NCBI GenBank assembly: GCA_964547515.1
Contig: CAZJOA010000086.1
Coordinates: forward strand, 1-11,912
Direction: 5' to 3'
From: UBA11524 sp964547515
GTDB taxonomy: Bacteria; Bacillota; Clostridia; Christensenellales; Aristaeellaceae
Length of the DNA stretch: 11,912 bases
This document shows, in pieces, positions 1-6,201 of the stretch; positions within the stretch are counted from its first letter, which is position 1, and each line of letters starts with the position of its first letter. The notes beneath the pieces were generated by a model. That model saw only the letters and a list, made by a program, of their open reading frames with translations. It did not search any database and was not told where the DNA came from. Position numbers and translations under genes: made by a program.

Positions 1-45
1 GAATCTCCAGTTTGTCTCTATGTCTGGTGACATGCTATGTGATTG

Positions 46-85
46 CAAAAGTAAAAGCGACGAAACCATATCGATCCCGTCGCTT
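46..85 (-). terminator. Intrinsic terminator of the tRNA-Pro gene
   Basis: On the minus strand, just past the tRNA 3' end, an 8-bp stem (AAGCGACG pairing with CGTCGCTT, plus-strand 55-62 and 78-85) closes a 15-nt loop. It is followed by a T-rich tract (TTTTACTTTT-like). The position directly behind the tRNA and the T-tract on the correct side support a Rho-independent terminator. The long loop makes it weaker than a textbook example. Confidence 0.6.
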
Positions 86-89
86 CACG

Positions 90-163
90 TCTGGGTGAGA
101 AGATTCGAACTTCCGGCCTCTTGAACCCCATTCAAGCACGCTACCAAACTGCGCCACACCCAG
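90..163 (-). tRNA. tRNA-Pro (anticodon GGG)
   Basis: The minus strand folds into a complete cloverleaf of 74 nt including the discriminator A. The acceptor stem is CTGGGTG/CACCCAG (7 bp). The D-arm is GCGC..GCGT with one G-U pair, and the anticodon stem is CTTGA/TCAAG. The anticodon loop is ATGGGGT, giving anticodon GGG for CCC and CCU proline codons. The variable loop is AGGCC, and the T-arm GGAAG-TTCGAAT-CTTCT has the invariant TTCGA. The C1-G72 pair and A73 are typical of bacterial tRNA-Pro. CCA is not encoded (CGT follows), so the end must be added by CCA transferase. It is a single tRNA unit with its own promoter and terminator. Confidence 0.95.
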
Positions 164-208
164 ATATTCGGTTCGTCCGGGGGGCTGTATGCCTCGCGAA
201 CGATATAT

Positions 209-237
209 ATGATACCACGCCTCCGGGGAAAAGTCAA
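209..237 (-). promoter_or_regulatory. Sigma-A promoter of tRNA-Pro
   Basis: Reading the minus strand, a -35 box TTGACT (plus 232-237) and a -10 box TATCAT (plus 209-214) are separated by exactly 17 nt. Transcription would start near 202, about 40 nt before the mature tRNA 5' end, leaving a leader for RNase P to remove. The AT-rich stretch upstream (about 238-260) could act as an UP element, which is common at stable-RNA promoters. Confidence 0.8.
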
Positions 238-293
238 CCCCTTTTTTATATTTTTTCTGACTTTTTGCGGATCGTCCTCCGGTGATGCGCGTG

Positions 294-322
294 GCATAGT
301 CCGCCGCAGGGACGCATACCTT
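294..322 (+). promoter_or_regulatory. Candidate sigma-E (mother-cell) promoter for the SPOCS-LysM gene
   Basis: GCATAGT (294-300), a 14-nt spacer and CATACCTT (315-322) resemble the B. subtilis sigma-E pattern (kmATAtt, about 14 nt, CATACAhT). The start site would fall near 329, about 26 nt before the chosen start codon and upstream of the ribosome site at 342-348. No good sigma-A promoter is visible on this strand between 164 and 350. A sigma-E promoter fits a spore-envelope gene product, but the match is by eye and the consensus is short. Confidence 0.42.
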
Positions 323-354
323 CATGCAGGAAAATCATCACAGGAGGGATGGGA

Positions 355-1884
355 ATGGACATGCGGCTGAAACAATGCGAATGGGTGGCCGAGCAGCCCT
401 GCGGCGTATGCCGTGCACAGGTGCAGGTGGAGGGTGACGTGACCCTGCCGGGAAGCCTGCGGGAGACGACAAATGTCCTGCATGCGGGGGCGATGGCGAT
501 GGTGGAGAAGACCGAACCCATGCAGGAGAGCGTCAGCGTCAGCGGGCGGGTCGTGTTCTGCGTGCTGTACACCCAGGGGAGCAGCGGCCGGGTGGAATCC
601 ATCGAGGCCACGGGCGAATTCACCCACCTTTGCGAGCTGGCGGGGACAACGCCCGCATCGGCGGTGTTCGCCGCGGCGCAGGCGGAACAGGTTGATGCCA
701 CCGTTATCGGCGGACGGATGACCATGCGTGCCACGTTGCGCCTGTGCGTCCGGACGGTCAGCAGCGAGGCGGCGGAGGTGATCGCCGGCCTGGAGGGCGA
801 GCATATCCAGCAGCGGACGGAACACATCCGCCTGCTGCGCACCGTGGGACGCGGCAGCGGGGAGGTGCTTCTGCGGGAGGAATTCGACCTCCCGGCGGAA
901 TTGCACATCGAGGACACCCTCGGCGCACAGGCCACGGCGGTGTTCTTCGACACCGCTGGCGGTCAGGGGCGCATCGGCCTGTCCGGCGAAGTGACCATCG
1001 AGGCCATCCATGCGTCCGCCATGCCGGGCAAGCCCCTGGTCATCACCCGGCACACCCTGCCGGTGAGTCAGTCGGTGGAAATGCATGGGGAGGACGGCGA
1101 CAGGCTGGATGGGCGCATCACGGTGAAGGACGTGGCAGTGGCCAGTCAGGACGCGGGGGACGGCGAACGCACCCTGCGCGCGGAGGTGCTGCTGGGGCTG
1201 GAGGCCTGGGCGGAACGCGAGGAAGAGGCGGAGGTGCTGACCGATGCGTACACCACATCGGGGGATGCGCTGCGCCTGGAGGGCAGCAAATTGCGCCTGC
1301 ACACGGGGGATCGCCGTGAACACGGGGCGGAATCGCTCAAGCTGACGCTGCTGCTGCCGGAGGGTGCAAAGCCCGTGCGGACGCTTCTGGCGGTGTTCGC
1401 CGCACCGGTGCTGACTGCGCATGCCATGCAGGGGAATCGCCTGATGGCCGAGGGCACGCTGAACGTGACGCTGGTGTATGTGTCGGACGATGGCGTGTCG
1501 CCCGTGTCCGCGAAGGCGGAAGCGCCCTTCCGCATGGGCTTTGCCATGCAGGCCGCCCCGGAGGACATCCTGCTCATCAGCGCGGCGAATGTCGAGGGTG
1601 TACCGGTCACGTCCGACCGGGTGGAGGTGCGCTGTGTCCTCCATGCGCAGGTGGAAGGCATGGTCACCCGTGAGTCCGCCGCCGTCACCCGGGTGACACC
1701 GATCCCGGCGCAGGAGACCACGGGGGACATCGTGCTCTACTTCACCCAGCCGGGCGAGGACAGCTGGGACATCGCCAAGCGCTACCGCATTTCGGCGGAC
1801 GCGCTGCATGCGCTCAATCCGGAGCTGACGGATGCGCCCAAACCGGGACAGGGCGTGGTGGTCTGGCATCGGGAGGGCGTGTAA
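355..1884 (+). CDS. SPOCS (DUF3794) repeat protein with C-terminal LysM, spore-envelope type
   Basis: This 509-residue protein has no signal peptide or membrane segment. It appears to carry three divergent SPOCS/DUF3794-like beta-rich repeats (about residues 25-125, 165-285 and 325-445). Each has alternating hydrophobic strands such as VSVSGRVVFCVLY and MAEGTLNVTLVYV, followed by an acidic E-A-x-F segment. Residues about 459-504 form a LysM module (VLYFTQPGEDSWDIAKRY...ALNPEL...KPGQGVVVW), which binds peptidoglycan-type glycans. In B. subtilis SpoVID the SPOCS and LysM modules link the spore coat to the forespore surface, so a mother-cell role in spore coat or cortex assembly is the likely function. 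This architecture is common in Clostridia, where most members are unstudied. I chose the ATG at 355 because AGGAGGG (342-348) lies 6 nt upstream. An in-frame ATG at 349 would sit directly against the ribosome site. The gene stands alone, next to a tRNA and before an unrelated efflux operon. Confidence 0.85.
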   Translation: MDMRLKQCEWVAEQPCGVCRAQVQVEGDVTLPGSLRETTNVLHAGAMAMVEKTEPMQESVSVSGRVVFCVLYTQGSSGRVESIEATGEFTHLCELAGTTPASAVFAAAQAEQVDATVIGGRMTMRATLRLCVRTVSSEAAEVIAGLEGEHIQQRTEHIRLLRTVGRGSGEVLLREEFDLPAELHIEDTLGAQATAVFFDTAGGQGRIGLSGEVTIEAIHASAMPGKPLVITRHTLPVSQSVEMHGEDGDRLDGRITVKDVAVASQDAGDGERTLRAEVLLGLEAWAEREEEAEVLTDAYTTSGDALRLEGSKLRLHTGDRREHGAESLKLTLLLPEGAKPVRTLLAVFAAPVLTAHAMQGNRLMAEGTLNVTLVYVSDDGVSPVSAKAEAPFRMGFAMQAAPEDILLISAANVEGVPVTSDRVEVRCVLHAQVEGMVTRESAAVTRVTPIPAQETTGDIVLYFTQPGEDSWDIAKRYRISADALHALNPELTDAPKPGQGVVVWHREGV

Positions 1885-1939
1885 AAGGACAAATTGGCGA
1901 AGAAATCCCTGAAATGCACAAAAAAGACGCTTTCCCCCC

Positions 1940-1968
1940 TTGACGAATGCTTCACAAGGGTATATACT
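1940..1968 (+). promoter_or_regulatory. Strong sigma-A promoter of the ABC exporter leader
   Basis: TTGACG (1940-1945) and TATACT (1963-1968) are spaced by 17 nt, each one or two bases from consensus. Transcription would start near 1975. That gives a leader of about 270 nt before the first ABC gene, containing a mini-ORF, a stop-codon hairpin and a terminator. No other convincing promoter lies between here and 2247, so this is the probable promoter for the whole efflux operon. No terminator for the preceding SPOCS-LysM gene is visible in 1885-1939. Confidence 0.8.
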
Positions 1969-2021
1969 GGTCAGCGTTGTGACTTTCACACCGAAAATAT
2001 TGCAGAAAGGAGGCCCAATCA

Positions 2022-2108
2022 ATGTCTATGAACATCTATGCAGCGATTGCAAATGTCCGGATCATGATGACGGCTCTTTCTGCCTTTGTGCGCCTGAGGA
2101 GGGGGTAA
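2022..2108 (+). CDS. 28-residue leader peptide (putative) upstream of the ABC exporter
   Basis: This short ORF begins with ATG at 2022 behind a strong ribosome site, AAAGGAGG (2006-2013), 8 nt away. The peptide starts MSMNIYAAIANV and ends FVRLRRG, and it has no domain I recognise. The last codons include tandem AGG-AGG before GGG and TAA. These Arg codons look uncommon beside the CGC/CGT used in neighbouring genes, and together with GGG they form a Shine-Dalgarno-like run that could slow ribosomes. The ORF lies between the promoter at 1940-1968 and the terminator at 2138-2175, and its stop codon sits in the loop of a stable hairpin. That layout suggests a regulatory leader peptide, whose translation rather than product matters, comparable in position to BmrB before bmrCD in B. 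subtilis. It could instead be a free-standing small protein on a transcript of about 200 nt. Confidence 0.6.
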   Translation: MSMNIYAAIANVRIMMTALSAFVRLRRG

Positions 2109-2127
2109 GACCCTGCTTCCATCAGGC
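2092..2127 (+). promoter_or_regulatory. Stop-codon hairpin of the leader peptide
   Basis: GCCTGA (2092-2097) pairs with TCAGGC (2122-2127). The stem continues as GGAGG with its partner and GGGT with ACCC (2103-2106 with 2110-2113), interrupted by bulges at 2114-2115 and 2121. The loop is about 3 nt and includes part of the TAA stop (2106-2108). A ribosome reaching the stop codon would have to melt this hairpin, while a ribosome held upstream would leave it folded. It does not overlap the terminator that starts at 2138, so it could act as a pause hairpin or as part of a larger alternative fold. It is not itself a direct antiterminator. Confidence 0.55.
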
Positions 2128-2137
2128 ATATGTGTGC

Positions 2138-2175
2138 AGCACCGGCCGTCCATGTGGATGGCGCGGTGCTTTTTT
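2138..2175 (+). terminator. Strong intrinsic terminator (attenuator) ahead of the ABC genes
   Basis: AGCACCG (2138-2144) pairs with CGGTGCT (2164-2170). An inner stem CCGTCC/GGATGG closes the loop ATGT, giving about 14 bp with at most one bulged base. TTTTTT (2170-2175) follows directly. This is one of the clearest terminators in the window, yet it lies between the operon promoter and the first ABC gene, with no visible promoter after it. The exporter must therefore depend on read-through or regulated antitermination. Two weak competing pairings for its 5' arm can be drawn: GACGGC at 2069-2074 with GCCGTC at 2145-2150, and GGAGGCC at 2009-2015 with 2144-2151 (one bulge). Confidence 0.85.
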
Positions 2176-2246
2176 GCATGCATGACAAGGGCAAAGGAGC
2201 AACCTGACCGACTGAACGACCTCCCCGGACGGGGAAAGGAGAAACC

Positions 2247-4112
2247 ATGCAGCAAAAGAAAACCAAGCAGACATCGCTATCCGCCATGGCGCGGCTCATC
2301 AGCGCGAACTGGCCGTACTACATCGGCTCGCTGATCTCGACGGTGATGATCGTCCTGATCGGCTTCATCACGCCGCTGGTGCTGGCGGAGACCATCGACA
2401 GCGTGCTGGGCACAGAACCCTCCACCATGCCGGAGCTCATCCTGCGACCCATCCGCGCCTGGGGCGGACGCGACTTCCTGCGCGAGAACCTCTGGGTGCT
2501 GGGCCTGGCGATGATCCTGCTCTATGCCGTCAACGGCCTGTTCAGCTACCTCAAGGGACGCCTGTCCGCCGTGGCGAGCGAGAACATCTCCCAGAGCCTG
2601 CGCGAGCGCCTCTATGCCCATTTGCAGCGCCTGCCCTTTGCCTACCATGTCAAGGCCGAGACCGGCGACCTCATCCAGCGCTGCACCTCCGATGTGGACA
2701 CCATCCGCCGCTTCCTCTCCGTGCAGGTGATGGAGGTGGTCAATTCCATCCTGATGATCGTCATCGCGCTGACCATCCTGCTCCAGCGCAATGTGGAGAT
2801 CACCCTCTATTCGATGATCCTCGTGCCGCCGCTGTTCGTGTTCGCGACCTGGTTCTTCAAGATGGTGCACAAGTCCTTCAAGGAGGCGGACGAATCCGAG
2901 GGTGCGATGTCCGCCGCCTTGCAGGAGAACCTCTCCGGCGTGCGCGTGGTGCGTGCGTTTGGTCAGCAGCAGCGCGAGGTGGAGAAGTTCGAGGAGAAGA
3001 ACCTGACGCTGCGTCAGCGCTGGCGGAAGCTGAATGTCCTCAGCGCCACCTACTGGAGCGGCGGCGATGTGCTGACCATGCTCCAGAACCTCATCACGCT
3101 CCTGATCTGCATCGTCTACGCCTGTCAGGGGAAGATCACTGCGGGCGAGCTGATCGTGTTCACCAGCTATATCGGCATGCTGCTGTGGCCGGTGCGCTCG
3201 CTGGGGCGGACGCTGAGCGATGCGGGCAAATCGGCCGTGGCGATGGGGCGCGTGCAGGAGATCCTCCAGGCCGAGCCCGAACCCGATGAGCCGGATGCCA
3301 TCACCCCCGACCTCCATGGGGACATCGTGTTCGACCATGTGTCCTTCGCCTATCCGGATGATGGCGTTCCCGTCCTCCGGGATGTGTGCTGCACCATTCC
3401 TGCGGGCAGCACCGTGGCCGTGCTGGGCGGCACGGGCAGCGGCAAGTCCACCATGATGTACCTGCTCCAGCGTCTGTATGAGCCGACGGGCGGACGCATT
3501 ACCATCGGCGGGGTGGACATCCGCAAGATCGACCGGGCCCATCTGCGCCGCCATGTGGGACTCATCCTCCAGGAGCCCTTCCTCTATTCCAAGAGCATCT
3601 ATGACAATGTGGGCATCATCGGCGGACGGGACGAAAGGCGCATCCGTCATGCGGCGGATGTGGCGCATGCCTCCGGCTTCATCGCCAAGGCGGACAAGGG
3701 CTGGGAGACCCTGGTGGGCGAACGCGGCGTGACCCTTTCCGGCGGACAGAAGCAGCGCATCGCCATCGCCCGCACGCTGCTCAAGGACAATGACGTCCTC
3801 ATCTTTGACGATTCCCTCTCTGCGGTGGACACCGAGACCGATGCCCAGATCCGCGCGGCGCTCAAGGGCGAGAAGTCCGGCGTGACCACGCTCATCATCT
3901 CCCATCGCGTCACGACGCTGTCCCAGGCGGACAAGATCCTCGTGCTGGAGAAGGGGCGCATCACCCAGCAGGGAACGCATGCGGAGCTGTGCCGTCAGGA
4001 CGGATTGTACGCCCGCATCAATGCCATCCAGAACACCCTTGAGGAGGAGCTGAACCACGCCATCGCGGCGGAAGGGGTTCAGCCGTCCTCCGACGGAAAG
4101 AAGGTGAAATAA
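2247..4112 (+). CDS. Heterodimeric ABC exporter subunit with degenerate ATPase site
   Basis: A 621-residue type IV ABC exporter half-transporter: six membrane helices (about residues 24-46, 82-102, 162-180, 184-204, 272-293, 301-317) and then a nucleotide-binding domain. Visible motifs are Walker A GGTGSGKST (394-402), Q-loop Q442, an intact signature LSGGQ (497-501), Walker B ending in D521 and switch His H553. The residue after the Walker B Asp, normally the catalytic Glu, is Asp (D522 in IFDDSLSAVD). This is the hallmark of the degenerate-site subunit in heterodimeric multidrug exporters of the BmrC/LmrC/TM287 group. Its partner starts at 4112, and the two genes overlap by one base. The start ATG has AAGGAG (2236-2241) 5 nt upstream. 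A small hairpin (2222-2235) abuts that site, and CTCC (2221-2224) could also mask it. Likely substrates are drugs or other amphipathic compounds, but peptide or lipid export cannot be excluded. Confidence 0.93.
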   Translation: MQQKKTKQTSLSAMARLISANWPYYIGSLISTVMIVLIGFITPLVLAETIDSVLGTEPSTMPELILRPIRAWGGRDFLRENLWVLGLAMILLYAVNGLFSYLKGRLSAVASENISQSLRERLYAHLQRLPFAYHVKAETGDLIQRCTSDVDTIRRFLSVQVMEVVNSILMIVIALTILLQRNVEITLYSMILVPPLFVFATWFFKMVHKSFKEADESEGAMSAALQENLSGVRVVRAFGQQQREVEKFEEKNLTLRQRWRKLNVLSATYWSGGDVLTMLQNLITLLICIVYACQGKITAGELIVFTSYIGMLLWPVRSLGRTLSDAGKSAVAMGRVQEILQAEPEPDEPDAITPDLHGDIVFDHVSFAYPDDGVPVLRDVCCTIPAGSTVAVLGGTGSGKSTMMYLLQRLYEPTGGRITIGGVDIRKIDRAHLRRHVGLILQEPFLYSKSIYDNVGIIGGRDERRIRHAADVAHASGFIAKADKGWETLVGERGVTLSGGQKQRIAIARTLLKDNDVLIFDDSLSAVDTETDAQIRAALKGEKSGVTTLIISHRVTTLSQADKILVLEKGRITQQGTHAELCRQDGLYARINAIQNTLEEELNHAIAAEGVQPSSDGKKVK

Positions 4113-5962
4113 TGCAGTCCTTTCAGGAAGAAGACTATACCAAACGGATCGACATGTCCCTGTGGAAGAAGATCATCCGCCTGGCCAAGCCCTATCATAA
4201 GAACCTGCTGATGACCATGGTGCTCATGGGCGTTTGCGCCCTGCTGGATGTGCTCATGCCCCGCATGACGGGCTATGCCATGGATACCTTCATCGCCGGC
4301 AACACCACCGAGGGTCTGGGCGGCTTTGCGGCGGTGTATCTGGTGCTGCTGGCCATCCAGTCTGCGGCCATCTTCGGCTTCCAGTATGAAAGCGGCCGGG
4401 TCGAAACCGGCACCTGCTATACCATCCGCCAGCTGGGCTTCCGGAAATTGCAGGAGCTGCCCTTTTCCTATTATGACCGCATGCCCGTGGGCTACCTCAT
4501 GTCCCGCCTGACCAACGATACCCAGCGCCTGGGCGACACCATCGGCTGGTCGATCCTCGACCTGTGCTGGGGCGCGGTGTATCTGGTGGCCTGTACGGTG
4601 CAGATGCTGCTGCTCAACTGGCGGCTGACGCTGGTCATCCTGCTGTTGCTGCCCCCGTTGGCGGTGATCTCGTGGAAGTTCCAGAAGGGCATCCTCGCAT
4701 CCTACCGTCAGGTGCGCAAGCGCAATTCCCAGATCACCGCGGGCTTCAATGAGGGCATCAACGGCGCGAAGACCACCAAGACCCTCGTGCGTGAGGCGCT
4801 CAACATCCAGGAGTTCAATGCCGTGTCCGCCGATATGAAGAAGGCGTCCGTCCGCGCGGCGACGCTGTCCTCGCTGTTCCTGCCCATCGTGGTGTCCATC
4901 GGCTCTCTGGGGACGGCCTGGGCGCTGTGGCAGGGCGGCTCGTCCATCGTCAAGGGCGTGGAGGTCATGGGCGCGGTGATGACCATCGGCACATTGCAGG
5001 TCTTCGTGAACTACACCGTGTCGTTCTTCCAGCCCGTGCGCGACATTGCGAGCATCTTTGCGGAGATGCAGTCCGCGCAGGCGGCGGCGGAGCGCGTGAT
5101 CTCCCTGCTGGAGACCGAGCCGGACATTGTGGATTCGCCCGAGGTGGAGGCGGTCTTCGGCGACAATTTCCACCCGAAGAAGGAGAACTGGCCGGCCCTC
5201 ATCGGCGATATCGACTTTGAGGACGTGACCTTCCGCTACAAGGACGGCGAACAGGTGCTGGAGCATTTCAACCTCCATGTGGAGCACGGCCAGACCATCG
5301 CGCTGGTGGGCGAAACGGGATCGGGCAAGTCCACCATCGTCAACCTGATCTGCCGCTTCTATGAGCCGACCGGCGGACGCATCCTCATCGACGGCGCGGA
5401 TTACCGCACGCGCAGTCAGCTCTGGCTGCAATCGAATCTGGGCTATGTGCTCCAGTCGCCCCATCTGTTTTCGGGCACGGTGGCGGACAATATCCGCTAT
5501 GGCCGTCCGGATGCCACGATGGAGGAGGTGCAGCGGGCGGCGCGCATGGTGGGCGCGGAGGAATTCATCCTCGCGATGAAGGATGGCTTCGATGCCAAGG
5601 TGGGCGAGGGCGGCAACCGCCTGTCCACCGGCCAGAAGCAGCTGATCTCCTTCGCCCGCGCCATCCTGACCGACCCGGCCATCTTCGTCCTGGACGAGGC
5701 CACCTCCTCCGTCGACACCGAGACCGAGCAGATCATCCAGCATGCCATTCAGACCGTCCTCAGCGGGCGGACGAGCTTCATCATCGCCCACCGCCTGTCC
5801 ACCATCCGTTCGGCGGATCGTATCCTGGTCATCCAGAATGGCAAAATCACCGAGGACGGCACGCACCGTCAGCTGATTGCCAAGCAGGGCTATTACTACC
5901 AGCTCTATACCAACCAGTTCCAGGAGGAACAGGGGCTGGACATTCTGGACGGAAAGGCGTAA
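4112..5962 (+). CDS. Heterodimeric ABC exporter subunit with catalytic Glu
   Basis: A 616-residue ABC half-transporter: six predicted membrane helices (about 31-51, 72-92, 147-166, 171-189, 250-272, 285-305) followed by a nucleotide-binding domain. Motifs are Walker A GETGSGKST (400-408), Q-loop Q448, Walker B D528 followed by the catalytic E529 (VLDEATSSVD), and switch H560. Its signature motif is LSTGQ (504-508) instead of LSGGQ. In a head-to-tail dimer, this degenerate signature would face the Asp-containing site of the upstream subunit. The intact LSGGQ of the upstream subunit would complete the active site here. The pair therefore forms one hydrolytic and one non-hydrolytic site, as in BmrCD, LmrCD and TM287/288. 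The ATG overlaps the preceding TAA (TAATG), which implies translational coupling. AAGGTG (about 4101-4106) supplies a ribosome site. The gene ends shortly before an assembly gap, so the end of the operon is unseen. Confidence 0.94.
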   Translation: MQSFQEEDYTKRIDMSLWKKIIRLAKPYHKNLLMTMVLMGVCALLDVLMPRMTGYAMDTFIAGNTTEGLGGFAAVYLVLLAIQSAAIFGFQYESGRVETGTCYTIRQLGFRKLQELPFSYYDRMPVGYLMSRLTNDTQRLGDTIGWSILDLCWGAVYLVACTVQMLLLNWRLTLVILLLLPPLAVISWKFQKGILASYRQVRKRNSQITAGFNEGINGAKTTKTLVREALNIQEFNAVSADMKKASVRAATLSSLFLPIVVSIGSLGTAWALWQGGSSIVKGVEVMGAVMTIGTLQVFVNYTVSFFQPVRDIASIFAEMQSAQAAAERVISLLETEPDIVDSPEVEAVFGDNFHPKKENWPALIGDIDFEDVTFRYKDGEQVLEHFNLHVEHGQTIALVGETGSGKSTIVNLICRFYEPTGGRILIDGADYRTRSQLWLQSNLGYVLQSPHLFSGTVADNIRYGRPDATMEEVQRAARMVGAEEFILAMKDGFDAKVGEGGNRLSTGQKQLISFARAILTDPAIFVLDEATSSVDTETEQIIQHAIQTVLSGRTSFIIAHRLSTIRSADRILVIQNGKITEDGTHRQLIAKQGYYYQLYTNQFQEEQGLDILDGKA

Positions 5963-5980
5963 GGATGCAAAGCGCAAACG

Positions 5981-6080
5981 NNNNNNNNNNNNNNNNNNNN
6001 NNNNNNNNNNNNNNNNNNNNNNNNNNNNNNNNNNNNNNNNNNNNNNNNNNNNNNNNNNNNNNNNNNNNNNNNNNNNNNNN
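5981..6080. other. Assembly gap (100 N)
   Basis: A run of exactly 100 N, the conventional filler for a scaffold join of unknown length, falls 18 nt after the stop of the second ABC gene. The missing sequence may hold a terminator, the MFS promoter, part of its leader, or a whole additional gene. Operon membership of the MFS gene cannot be decided across it. Confidence 0.98.
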
Positions 6081-6129
6081 AAGCCCAATGATATGCCTTG
6101 ATTTTGCTGACGAAAGGGGGGAAACGCAA

Positions 6130-6168
6130 GTGTTGCTCATCATTGCCCTGGCTCCTTTTTGTGAATGA
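6130..6168 (+). CDS. Possible 12-residue leader peptide before the MFS gene
   Basis: GTG at 6130 opens a 12-codon frame (MLLIIALAPFCE, stop TGA at 6166-6168) that ends 33 nt before the MFS start. A purine-rich AAAGGGGGG run (6113-6121) lies 8 nt upstream and could recruit ribosomes. The peptide is hydrophobic, like some drug-sensing leader peptides. Two possible structures surround it: CATCATT/AATGATG (6138-6144 with 6164-6170) and GATATGC/GCATATC (6090-6096 with 6170-6176). Because the ORF is very short, uses a GTG start and begins soon after the gap, it may be chance. The frame could also be the tail of something starting inside the missing sequence. Confidence 0.3.
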   Translation: MLLIIALAPFCE

Positions 6169-6201
6169 TGCATATCCGACACGAAAAGGAGCGAAATCAA
6201 C

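Noticed and set aside
322..2022. Long open frame on the minus strand opposite the SPOCS-LysM gene
   Set aside because: Its His/Arg/Gln-rich translation is typical of antisense frames in GC-rich DNA. It has no recognisable domain, and the plus-strand gene has a ribosome site and clear domains.
2178..2207. 9-codon ATG frame between the attenuator and the ABC start
   Set aside because: No ribosome site upstream, and it begins in the T-tract of the terminator. Too short to support.
2277..4058. 593-codon open frame on the minus strand opposite the first ABC gene
   Set aside because: Low-complexity His/Gly/Asp-rich translation with no motif. The plus strand carries all the ABC motifs.
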